From JBDIAR01 sp039812545 (lineage in GTDB: Bacteria > Actinomycetota > Actinomycetes > Actinomycetales > Dermatophilaceae), in the NCBI GenBank assembly GCA_039812545.1, contig JBDIAR010000190.1:1-6092 (forward strand): a DNA stretch of 6,092 bases. Direction: 5' to 3'. A program made the translations under genes and the position numbers. This document shows positions 1 to 5,991 of this stretch, piece by piece (position 1 is the stretch's first letter; every line of letters starts with the position of its first letter). The notes under the pieces were generated by a model. The model was not told the DNA's origin. It was given only the letters and a program-made list of their open reading frames with translations, and did no database searches.

Positions 1-10
1 AACTCTCTAC

Positions 11-16
11 GGAGGT
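11..16 (+). promoter_or_regulatory. Shine-Dalgarno site for the sigma factor gene (start at 27)
   Basis: GGAGGT, a near-perfect anti-16S match, lies 10 nt before ATG 27. This is the main argument for the longer sigma factor start. The other candidate start, ATG 96, has only AGAGG one nucleotide upstream, which is too close to serve. Confidence 0.55.
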
Positions 17-26
17 CCACCACGCC

Positions 27-638
27 ATGGGACTCCGCTTTGCGGGGCTGCGTTCATCGTGTGACTGGACGCGCTCTGCCGGACATTACAGAGGCATGGA
101 ACACTCCCGCGGCGAGGACTGGTTCGTGGCCATGTACCACGCGACCGGACCGCGGGTGCTGGCATACATCCGGCGGCACAGCACGAGTAGCGACTGGGAC
201 GACGTGATCGCGGAGGTGTATGCCGTCGCCTGGCGTCGCCGGGCCGTGCTTCCGGACGAGCCGCTGCCCTGGCTGCTCGTGGCGGCTCGGCGCGTGCTGG
301 CGAACCGGAGGCGCACGGCATTTCGGGCAGATCGCCTGTGGCGTGCCGCCGTCGAGAATCTCTGGGATCGGACCCCCGGCCACGACGACGACGTGGTGCA
401 GCGCGAGGCCGTGATGGCGGCCTTGGAGCAATGCTCTCGGCTCGAGCGAGAGGCGCTGCTGCTCGTGTACTGGGACGGGTTGTCCGCGGATCAGGCAGCG
501 CGGGTATGCGGCTGCTCGCGACATGCCTTCAATGTCCGCCTGACCAAAGCGAGGAAGCGAGTTCGGCCACTCCTGCTCGAGATCGACGGAGACGAGCATC
601 TATCGACGAGCGACTCCCGAACGGAGGCACGAACGTGA
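27..638 (+). CDS. ECF-type RNA polymerase sigma factor (sigma-70 family)
   Basis: A 203-residue protein that would bind core RNA polymerase and direct it to a small set of promoters, probably in response to an envelope or environmental signal. Only sigma regions 2 and 4 are present. Region 2 spans about residues 32-100: the FVAMYHATGPRVLAYIRR helix, the acidic DWDDVIAEVYAVAWRR segment and PWLLVAARRVLANRRR, which matches the WLxxIARN-type end of region 2. Region 4 spans about residues 127-184, with the helix-turn-helix LSADQAARVCGCSRHAFNVRLTKARKRVR. Two starts are possible. ATG at 27 has GGAGGT (11-16) 10 nt upstream and is chosen for that reason. ATG at 96 would give a 180-residue protein of usual ECF length but has no properly spaced ribosome binding site, so it would probably need to be leaderless. 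The first 23 codons use unusually many A/T-ending codons (TTT, TCA, TGT, AGA), which favours 96. The stop overlaps the next gene by 4 nt. The family assignment is firm; the target regulon is unknown. Confidence 0.88.
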   Translation: MGLRFAGLRSSCDWTRSAGHYRGMEHSRGEDWFVAMYHATGPRVLAYIRRHSTSSDWDDVIAEVYAVAWRRRAVLPDEPLPWLLVAARRVLANRRRTAFRADRLWRAAVENLWDRTPGHDDDVVQREAVMAALEQCSRLEREALLLVYWDGLSADQAARVCGCSRHAFNVRLTKARKRVRPLLLEIDGDEHLSTSDSRTEART

Positions 639-1618
639 ACACGTTGACGGAACACCGGCCGAGTGCCGAACGCCTGCGCCACGACTGGGCACAACTCGAT
701 CATGCGTCCATCCTCGCCAACGCCATGACGGAGCAGTCGACTCGGCGAGGCGGACGGGCTCGGCGCCTCGTCGCCGCGGCGGTGATCGCCGGCGTGGCCA
801 TCGCGGTGCCGGCGTTGAGGGGTGGCGGGGGCGGCGCGAGCGCGGAGGCCGCCGACCTGCTGAACCGCGCTGCGGTATTCGCTCAACAGGATCCCCCCAT
901 CGCTCCGGGGCGCTACTGGAAGGTCACCACGAGCACGCACATAGTCAACTGCGACGGCGACTGGCCGATAGCGGTGGGCTGCTGGTCCTTCGATATCACC
1001 AGGGTTACCTACCGGTCTCCCGACGGCGGCGGTGGCTCGGCCTACGAGGAGCGATATGGAGACAACGCCCGACAGATCAGCGGTCCCGTCGGGCTGGGCA
1101 GGCCGAGTTCGGGCGTGACGGTCTGCCGGGTGCCCGGCCGCGGCCGGACCGACTCGGGCAACTGGCAGACACCCACGCCCGCTTTCCTGGCAGGTCTGCC
1201 CCGGGACGTCGACTTTCTGCGGGAGCGACTGTACGACGACTCCACGCGTAGCGGTCGATCGCCCGACGGCGAAGTGGTGGTCTATGTGGCGGATGTCTTG
1301 CGCTCCGGCGCGGTGCCGGCGGACCTTCGGTCCTCGCTGTTCCGGGTCCTCGCGACGGTCCCGGGTGTTGAGGTCACCAGCCGGGCGGTGCCCGGACTGC
1401 CTTCGCCCACCGTCGGTCTCGGACGCTCGGAAACCGTCGACGGCACCCGCCAGGAGATCCTGCTCTCCCCCGGTGGGGAGTACCTCGGAGAACGCGAGAT
1501 GGAGCTGACGGGCAGATTCGGTCTCCCGGCCGGGACGGTCACGAGGCAATCCCAGGTGGTTCGGGCCCCCACCCCCGGCATACCGGCAGAACTGCTCCGG
1601 CAGTCGAAGAATTGTTGA
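635..1618 (+). CDS. CU044_5270 family membrane protein, putative anti-sigma factor
   Basis: A 327-residue protein with one membrane segment. The GTG start at 635 is set by GGAGG (623-627) 7 nt upstream and by the GTGA overlap with the sigma factor stop, so translation of the two is coupled. Residues 1-43 form a short, probably cytoplasmic head. Residues 44-62 (RLVAAAVIAGVAIAVPAL) are a transmembrane helix after an RR-rich stretch. A glycine-rich linker and an AEAADLLNRAA helix follow. The rest (about 85-327) should lie outside the membrane, with landmarks such as GRYWKV, TPAFLAGLPRD and VYVADVLRSGAVPADLR and then a VPGVEV segment. From memory these match the actinobacterial CU044_5270 family, which often sits beside ECF sigma factors. 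An anti-sigma role is inferred from position and topology. The head lacks the HxxxCxxC zinc motif of ZAS anti-sigma factors. Cysteines 106, 116 and 164 lie on the predicted outer side. Family call fairly sure; function unproven. Confidence 0.8.
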   Translation: MNTLTEHRPSAERLRHDWAQLDHASILANAMTEQSTRRGGRARRLVAAAVIAGVAIAVPALRGGGGGASAEAADLLNRAAVFAQQDPPIAPGRYWKVTTSTHIVNCDGDWPIAVGCWSFDITRVTYRSPDGGGGSAYEERYGDNARQISGPVGLGRPSSGVTVCRVPGRGRTDSGNWQTPTPAFLAGLPRDVDFLRERLYDDSTRSGRSPDGEVVVYVADVLRSGAVPADLRSSLFRVLATVPGVEVTSRAVPGLPSPTVGLGRSETVDGTRQEILLSPGGEYLGEREMELTGRFGLPAGTVTRQSQVVRAPTPGIPAELLRQSKNC

Positions 1619-1632
1619 CCCCCGCCGCCCGT

Positions 1633-2631
1633 TCAGGTCGCCTCGTCGACCCGCTTGACGGTGTGGCGTGGTCCGATCCGGAAGACCGGGTAGTGGTCGG
1701 CGATGGCCGCGATCTGCGGTAGCGGCGTGTCCGGGTCGATGCCGAAGTAGTGCCTCGCCTCCCCGGTGCGAACCATCGCCCGGCCGCGGGGACTGGGACG
1801 GTGGATGTAGGCGTGGATGATTTCGGCGCGCTCGGTGACGGGCACCTCCACTAGGTGCGCGGCATACCGTCGATGCGTGTCGGTGAGGCGGACCGCGCCG
1901 TCGGCGGCGCGGACGTTGCGAACCCATTCGGAATCGCCGGCCAACGAGACCAGGTACCGTTCGCTGCGCACCTGGACCTGGACCAGCAGAGTGGTGCGAG
2001 GGATCCCGGTCCGTCGCCCGGCGACCTCCAGTTCGACGACGTAGCCCGGAGTGACACCGAGCCGGCGGAAGAGCGGGGCGATCGACTGCAGCCACCGGTA
2101 GAACCCCGGCGGCCGGCGGTAACGCGTGCGGGCGGCATACTCCACCGGGTTGAAGAAGCCTTCCGGCAGCCGGCGTCGGTGCCGGGTCAGCGGCCGTTGG
2201 TGATCCTCCAAGAGAGCCTTCAGCCCCAGCCAGACCGCCCGCTCTCTCCGACGGCCGATGAGCGCGATCAGCGGTGCGGCCAGCCGAAGCGGACCTGTCA
2301 CGGTGACGGTCCAGTCCCAGGAGAGTCGGGTGCCAGCCAAGCTGCGTTCGCAACACACCTGCCCCTCGGCGACCGCGCCGGTCATCGCACTTCGGCTGGC
2401 GAGGCGGTGCGGACGTTCGAAGGCGGCGTACTCGATGGTCACGGGCGTGATCCCGCCGCGGGTCCTCACCGTGGCCTCGAACCGCGACCCGACCCCGATC
2501 GGCTCGTCGGTGAGCAGGATCGAGTCGACCATCGAGGGGTTGTAGCGCGGCTCGTTGCGCTGGTCCGCGATGGTGTCGAACACCTCGTCGATCGGGCGGG
2601 CGATGTCAAGACACCCCCGGATACGGGTCAC
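1633..2631 (-). CDS. SRPBCC domain-Ddn-like F420-dependent oxidoreductase fusion
   Basis: A 332-residue protein with two domains. Residues 2 to about 145 look like an SRPBCC (START-like, polyketide cyclase type) fold that makes a hydrophobic ligand pocket: opening strand and helix RIRGCLDIARPIDEVFDTIAD, then RYNPSMVDS, GVGSRFEATV and a long C-terminal helix near WLGLKALLED. Residues about 176-322 resemble the Ddn/deazaflavin-dependent nitroreductase and F420H2-dependent quinone reductase family: the GYVVELEVAGRRTGIPRTTLL segment (the GRRTG..R loop at 205-212 is the usual cofactor-phosphate signature), then RYLVSLAGDSEWVRNVRA. It would use reduced F420 to reduce a quinone, nitro compound or other hydrophobic acceptor; the substrate is unknown. 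The GTG start at 2631 is chosen because GGAGAG (2638-2643) lies 6 nt upstream and GTGA overlaps the previous stop; an ATG at 2685 would intrude further into the upstream gene. It is last in a three-gene cluster. Domain calls rest on motif recall. Confidence 0.78.
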   Translation of the reverse strand: MTRIRGCLDIARPIDEVFDTIADQRNEPRYNPSMVDSILLTDEPIGVGSRFEATVRTRGGITPVTIEYAAFERPHRLASRSAMTGAVAEGQVCCERSLAGTRLSWDWTVTVTGPLRLAAPLIALIGRRRERAVWLGLKALLEDHQRPLTRHRRRLPEGFFNPVEYAARTRYRRPPGFYRWLQSIAPLFRRLGVTPGYVVELEVAGRRTGIPRTTLLVQVQVRSERYLVSLAGDSEWVRNVRAADGAVRLTDTHRRYAAHLVEVPVTERAEIIHAYIHRPSPRGRAMVRTGEARHYFGIDPDTPLPQIAAIADHYPVFRIGPRHTVKRVDEAT

Positions 2632-3410
2632 GGCATACTCTCCGGCCGGAGTCGCAGCAGCTTCCAGCCGACGAGCCCGAACCATGAGGGCAGCAGCAGT
2701 CCGTAGAGCAGGTATGCCGGGCCGATCACGGGTCGCAGGGCCTCGCTGACGATCCCCACGGATCCGGCGATAACGCCCAGCAAGCCCGCCGACCGACCAA
2801 ATACCCGCCGACCCGCGACCGAGGACAGCACGGCGGAGGACAGCAGCAGGATGGCGGCTGCGGTGAGAATGCCCGCCCAGGTGATGGCGTTGGTGGACGC
2901 GATCAGGGCATCGGCCGCCGCCGCCAGAGCGGCCCGCCGACCCTGCGGATCCGCGGCTGCACCGGCCTCCACGTACGAATCACTGAGGACGACGAGGCCG
3001 CCGTGCAGGGATTGTGGGCTGGAACCGATCGCGAGGGCGACCGTCTCGGAGACCACCCCGAGCAGGCCACCGACGGCCGCGACGCCGGCGTTGACCGTTC
3101 GCAACGCCACGGCGACGGCGAGGAAGACGGCAAGCGCCGGCACACTCAAGCCGACGAAACAGACCAGTTCGGTGAGATACGCGAGCCGGTGGTCCGCGAT
3201 ATAGGCCAGCACCGACGGTCCGTCCGCGGGAGGGACGGGCACGACGGCCAGCAGCACCAGAGCGACGAGCACCATCAGCACGTAGCACTCGGCGGCGAAC
3301 CCGCCGATCCGGTACAGCGTCGACCACGACTGATCGTCGAGAGCCGGTATGCCGGGGCGACTTGCTTCGGAAGGGTCCGGCGGTGGAGGGGACGCCGCGG
3401 AAGACGTCAT
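2628..3410 (-). CDS. Multi-pass membrane protein, DUF4386-like
   Basis: A 260-residue integral membrane protein of unknown function. After a proline/serine-rich cytoplasmic head (residues 1-30) there are about six hydrophobic segments: roughly 37-57 (FAAECYVLMVLVALVLLAVV), 79-104, 108-130, 172-197, 206-223 and 229-251. The longest loop, about 131-171, carries SSPQSLHGGLVVLSDSYVEAG and an alanine-rich helix. The layout (LYRIGG start, a VCFVG helix pair, a large loop after segment 3, a terminal LLYGLLLPSWFGLVGWKL helix) resembles DUF4386-type proteins, but this is from memory and only moderately sure. The start ATG at 3410 is chosen because it overlaps the lipoprotein stop as ATGA. The frame stays open upstream to 3590, but that part is arginine-rich and unlike membrane protein and lies antisense-free within the lipoprotein gene, so it is probably a shadow. 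No strong ribosome binding site precedes ATG 3410, which suggests translation by coupling. The stop overlaps the next gene as GTGA. Confidence 0.75.
   Translation of the reverse strand: MTSSAASPPPPDPSEASRPGIPALDDQSWSTLYRIGGFAAECYVLMVLVALVLLAVVPVPPADGPSVLAYIADHRLAYLTELVCFVGLSVPALAVFLAVAVALRTVNAGVAAVGGLLGVVSETVALAIGSSPQSLHGGLVVLSDSYVEAGAAADPQGRRAALAAAADALIASTNAITWAGILTAAAILLLSSAVLSSVAGRRVFGRSAGLLGVIAGSVGIVSEALRPVIGPAYLLYGLLLPSWFGLVGWKLLRLRPESMP
2638..2643 (-). promoter_or_regulatory. Ribosome binding site fixing the GTG start at 2631
   Basis: GGAGAG read on the minus strand, 6 nt before GTG 2631 and inside the last codons of the upstream membrane protein gene. With the GTGA overlap it supports a 332-residue product over the 350-residue reading from ATG 2685. 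Confidence 0.6.
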
Positions 3411-3748
3411 CGGGGCTGTCTCGGGGCCCGGGCCCGGCGGCGGGCACCGGCGGGGCCGGAAAAGAACGCGCTCAACCCGACGACATACCCGAAGTCGTAC
3501 CAGGCGCCCGAATTGTTCACCTCGTAGATGCCGACCTCGTGATTGACCAGCGAGACCAGGAAGGCGATCGGGGCGATGAAACCCTGCCACAGGCCCAGCC
3601 AGAAGCCCGCCGAATCACCTCCGCCGCCCACCGGGTTCGCGACCGCCGCGCAGCCGGCCAGCAGGACCGTCACCACCAGCGCCAGGACGATCCGGGTCGG
3701 ACACCGCCAGCCGAGCCTCGACGACTTTCGAATTTGAAGTGAGTTCAT
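3407..3748 (-). CDS. Small conserved lipoprotein with two hydrophobic segments
   Basis: A 113-residue protein and the first gene of the minus-strand cluster. A positively charged start (KSSR...R), a hydrophobic stretch (RIVLALVVTVLL, residues 19-30) and a lipobox LAGC ending at Cys33 predict a type II signal peptide, so the mature protein of about 81 residues would be lipid-anchored on the outer face of the membrane. The mature part has GFWLGLWQGFIAPIAFLVSLV (about 48-68), then IYEVNNSGAWYDFGYVVGLSAFF (74-96) and a basic tail (RRRARAPRQPR). The GLW.G.IAP...SL...IY...N.G.WY..G...G signature recalls a widespread, unnamed family of short bacterial proteins; no function is known to me. The ATG at 3748 is preceded by GAAGAGG at 6 nt, which supports it over an in-frame upstream ATG at 3784. 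The stop overlaps the membrane protein start as ATGA. Confidence 0.75.
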   Translation of the reverse strand: MNSLQIRKSSRLGWRCPTRIVLALVVTVLLAGCAAVANPVGGGGDSAGFWLGLWQGFIAPIAFLVSLVNHEVGIYEVNNSGAWYDFGYVVGLSAFFSGPAGARRRARAPRQPR

Positions 3749-3754
3749 GACGTG

Positions 3755-3761
3755 CCTCTTC
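3755..3761 (-). promoter_or_regulatory. Ribosome binding site of the lipoprotein gene
   Basis: GAAGAGG on the minus strand, 6 nt before ATG 3748. It decides the start: the alternative ATG at 3784 lies upstream and would place extra residues before the signal peptide. Confidence 0.6.
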
Positions 3762-3793
3762 CCCGAAAGGCCCGGAGCGATCACGCGACCGCT

Positions 3794-3830
3794 GACGTGA
3801 GCCTACCTCCAGTGTGTTCCCGTCCGGAAC
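3794..3830 (-). promoter_or_regulatory. Candidate promoter region of the lipoprotein-membrane-SRPBCC/Ddn cluster
   Basis: Two overlapping readings exist on the minus strand. A housekeeping-type reading has TAGGCT (3800-3805, matching the actinobacterial TANNNT -10) with a poor TTCCGG -35 at 3824-3829 and an 18-nt spacer. An ECF-type reading has GGAAC (3816-3820) and CGTC (3794-3797) separated by 18 nt, the pattern of many ECF promoters. The GGAAC is also one half of an inverted repeat, GTTCC-N5-GGAAC (3816-3830), that could bind a repressor. All of this is pattern inference. Confidence 0.35.
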
Positions 3831-3918
3831 CGGCGACCGGCCGATGTGACCCATCAGTCCTTGATGCGTCGCGGCGGGCTGCGCGACAAACGGCGCGTGG
3901 CGGTCCCAGCCGGACGGA

Positions 3919-3924
3919 TACCCT
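3919..3924 (+). promoter_or_regulatory. Candidate -10 element for thrS
   Basis: TACCCT fits TANNNT and would place the transcript start near 3931, leaving a leader of about 80 nt before thrS. No acceptable -35 hexamer is seen 17-18 nt upstream, so this is weak. It is the best candidate in the 263-nt divergent intergenic region 3749-4011, which otherwise shows only the minus-strand promoter candidate and the leader hairpins. Confidence 0.25.
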
Positions 3925-3953
3925 TGGTGCGGTCGCCCAGCAGCGGGTGACCG

Positions 3954-4005
3954 GCCCCGGCCGCGTCGGGGCACGACCAGGCCGCGCCGGCCACGCCCCG
4001 AGGAG
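3954..4005 (+). promoter_or_regulatory. thrS leader with alternative hairpins near the ribosome binding site
   Basis: The segment CGGGGC (3967-3972) can pair with GCCCCG (3954-3959; 6 bp, 7-nt loop). Extended by one base, TCGGGGC (3966-3972) can instead pair with GCCCCGA (3995-4001; 7 bp), whose end covers the first bases of the GAGGAG ribosome binding site (4000-4005). The two pairings exclude each other. A small GGCC/GGCC stem (3980-3983 with 3989-3992) fits inside the second. This could modulate thrS translation, but G+C-rich leaders often form such pairs by chance. No T-box-like specifier or threonine-rich leader peptide was seen. Confidence 0.3.
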
Positions 4006-4011
4006 AACCCC

Positions 4012-5991
4012 GTGTCAGCCACCATCACCGTCCACGTCTCCGGAGACGAGCGATCGGTCGCGGCGGACACGACCTGCGCCGACCTGTTCGCCGGCGACCG
4101 GGGGGTCGTCGTCGCCCGGGTCAACGACCAACTCGTCGACCTGGCATACGGACTGCACGACGGCGACGCCGTCGAACCGGTCGCGATCGACTCCCCGGAC
4201 GGGCTCAACGTGCTGCGGCACTCCTGCGCCCACGTCATGGCGCAGGCCGTCCAGCAGGTCAACCCGGACGCCAAACTCGGCATCGGACCGCCGATCCGCG
4301 ACGGCTTCTACTACGACTTCGACGTCGACAAGCCGTTCACCCCGGAAGACCTCAAAGAGCTCGAAAAGGTCATGCAGCGGATCATCAACGAGGGTCAGAC
4401 CTTCGTCCGCCGCGAGATCAGCGACCCCGACGCACTGGCCGAACTCGCCGCCGAACCCTACAAGTGCGAACTCGTCGCCCTGAAGTCCAAGGCGGGCGAT
4501 GAGAACGCGTCCGCCGAGGGCGCCTCCGTCGAGGTCGGCGAGGGCGGCCTGACCATCTACGACAACATCCGCAAGGACGGCAGCCGCGCCTGGGGCGACC
4601 TGTGCCGCGGTCCGCACCTGCCGAACACCAAGATCATCGGCAACGCCTACAAGCTGATGCGCAGCGCGGCGGCATACTGGCGCGGCTCGGAAAAGAACCC
4701 CCAGCTACAGCGGGTCTACGGCACCGCGTGGCCGAGCAAGGACGAACTCAAGGCATACCTGGAACGGCTCGCCGAGGCAGAGCGACGCGACCACCGCAAG
4801 CTCGGCGCCGAACTCGACCTGTTCTCCTTCCCCGAACTCATCGGCCCCGGCCTGCCGGTGATCCACCCCAAGGGCGGCGTGGTCAAGCGGGAGATGGAGG
4901 ACTACGTCCGGCGGCGGCATATCGAGGAGGGGTTCCAGTACGTCGGCACCCCCCACATCGCCAAGGAGGACCTGTACGTCACCTCCGGGCACCTGCCGTA
5001 CTTCGCCGACGGGATGTTCCCCCCGATGGACGTCGACGGGCAGAACTACCGCCTCAAGGCGATGAACTGCCCGATGCACAACCTCATCTACAAGTCCCGG
5101 CAACGGTCCTACCGCGACCTGCCGTTGCGGCTCTTCGAGTTCGGGACGGTCTACCGGGACGAGAAGTCGGGGGTGTTGCAGGGGCTGACCCGGGTGCGGA
5201 TGATCACCCAGGACGACAGCCACTCGTACGTCGCGCGCGAGCACGTGGCCGAGGAGATCCGCCACCTGCTGGAGTTCGTGCTCAGCCTGCTGCGCGATTT
5301 CGGGCTGAACGACTACTACCTGGAACTGTCGACCCGGGACGACTCGAAGAAGGACAAGTTCATCGGGTCCGACGAGGACTGGGCCGCGGCGACCGCGGTC
5401 CTGGAGCAGGTCGCGATCGAGTCCGGCCTCGAACTCGTCGCCGATCCCGGTGGCGCGGCCTATTACGGCCCGAAGATCTCGGTCCAGGCCCGCGACGCGA
5501 TCGGGCGGACCTGGCAGATGAGCACCATCCAGGTGGACTTCAACCAGCCGAACCGGTTCGAGCTGGAGTACCAGGCGGCGGACGGTTCCCGGCAGCGTCC
5601 GGTGATGATCCACTCGGCGAAGTTCGGTTCGATCGAACGCTTCCTGGGAGTCCTCATCGAGCACTACGCCGGGGCGTTTCCCGCGTGGCTGGCGCCCGTC
5701 CAGGTCGTCGGCATCCCGGTGGCCGAGGAGTACGGCCCGTATCTCGACGAGATCGCCGCCCGGCTGACCGCCGCGAATGTGCGGGTCGAGGTCGACCATT
5801 CCGACGACCGGTTCCCCAAGAAGATCCGCACGGCGCAGACCCACAAGGTGCCCTTCATGCTCATCGCGGGGGAGGATGACCGGTCCAAGGGCGCGGTGTC
5901 CTTCCGGTACCGCGACGGGACGCAGAAGAACGGCGTGCCGGTGGAGGAGGCGATCGCCGAGGTGGTGGAGGCGATCAGGCTCCGCCGGTGA
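4012..5991 (+). CDS. thrS: Threonine--tRNA ligase (ThrRS)
   Basis: A complete 659-residue cytoplasmic class II aminoacyl-tRNA synthetase that charges tRNA-Thr with threonine using ATP and hydrolyses mischarged Ser-tRNA-Thr. Domains in order: TGS (about 1-64); editing domain (about 65-240) with H70 and H74 in HSCAH and D196, C198 and H202 in GDLCRGPH; catalytic core (about 265-555) with zinc ligands C353 (MNCPMH), H404 (QDDSH) and H534 (MIHSAKFGS), motif 2 FGTVYRDEKSG with R382, and motif 3 GSIERFLGVLIEH with R543; anticodon-binding domain (about 560-659, APVQVVGIPV onward). E. coli ThrRS is 642 residues; most of the difference is a longer acidic/glycine loop near 160-185. The GTG start at 4012 is set by GAGGAG (4000-4005) 6 nt upstream and by the TGS strand beginning at once. 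The stop shares GTGA with a 31-codon reading frame described separately. Assignment is certain. Confidence 0.98.
   Translation: MSATITVHVSGDERSVAADTTCADLFAGDRGVVVARVNDQLVDLAYGLHDGDAVEPVAIDSPDGLNVLRHSCAHVMAQAVQQVNPDAKLGIGPPIRDGFYYDFDVDKPFTPEDLKELEKVMQRIINEGQTFVRREISDPDALAELAAEPYKCELVALKSKAGDENASAEGASVEVGEGGLTIYDNIRKDGSRAWGDLCRGPHLPNTKIIGNAYKLMRSAAAYWRGSEKNPQLQRVYGTAWPSKDELKAYLERLAEAERRDHRKLGAELDLFSFPELIGPGLPVIHPKGGVVKREMEDYVRRRHIEEGFQYVGTPHIAKEDLYVTSGHLPYFADGMFPPMDVDGQNYRLKAMNCPMHNLIYKSRQRSYRDLPLRLFEFGTVYRDEKSGVLQGLTRVRMITQDDSHSYVAREHVAEEIRHLLEFVLSLLRDFGLNDYYLELSTRDDSKKDKFIGSDEDWAAATAVLEQVAIESGLELVADPGGAAYYGPKISVQARDAIGRTWQMSTIQVDFNQPNRFELEYQAADGSRQRPVMIHSAKFGSIERFLGVLIEHYAGAFPAWLAPVQVVGIPVAEEYGPYLDEIAARLTAANVRVEVDHSDDRFPKKIRTAQTHKVPFMLIAGEDDRSKGAVSFRYRDGTQKNGVPVEEAIAEVVEAIRLRR

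Larger units (their letters stand above)
161..4758. repeat. Dispersed over-represented heptamer GGCATAC / GTATGCC
   Basis: The word GGCATAC occurs on the plus strand at 161, 1578, 1861, 2134, 2632, 4143, 4671 and 4752, and its complement GTATGCC at 218, 2712 and 3347. It is found in five of the six full genes of the window, in more than one reading frame: GCA-TAC (Ala-Tyr), TAT-GCC (Tyr-Ala) and GGC-ATA-C. These codons (GCA, TAT, ATA) are otherwise disfavoured in G+C-rich genes. GCATAC not preceded by G is essentially absent; GTATGCG occurs once near 504. No conserved bases extend beyond the heptamer apart from a frequent C before it. Function unknown. Confidence 0.7.

Noticed and set aside
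1619..1632. Possible bidirectional terminator between the converging genes
   Set aside because: Only 14 nt separate the stops, and no inverted repeat with a T-run could be found in or around the gap.
491..2356. 621-codon minus-strand open frame spanning the sigma/CU044_5270 operon and the SRPBCC-Ddn gene
   Set aside because: It runs antisense to the plus-strand pair and out of frame with the minus-strand gene. The translation is Arg/Pro/Gly-rich with no domain, as expected for shadow frames in G+C-rich DNA.
2628..3590. Longer form of the membrane protein starting at 3590
   Set aside because: The added 60 residues are Arg/Pro-rich, overlap the lipoprotein gene in another frame and remove the ATGA overlap that explains the start at 3410.
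3927..3950. Short leader peptide (GTG 3927 to TGA 3950) as a thrS attenuator
   Set aside because: It has seven codons and no threonine, and there is no terminator stem with a U-tract; no T-box elements were recognised either.
5212..5634. ThrRS zinc and motif 3 contexts (QDDSHSY, MIHSAKFGS) differ from E. coli forms with HRA
   Set aside because: The ligand residues themselves are kept, and I recall the same wording in other actinobacterial ThrRS, so this looks like a lineage variant rather than a defect.
4602..5879. 425-codon plus-strand frame and 379-codon minus-strand frame (4705-5844) inside thrS
   Set aside because: Both lie wholly within thrS, whose frame has all expected motifs. The alternative translations are low-complexity Arg/Pro/Gly or Val/Asp/Leu-rich.
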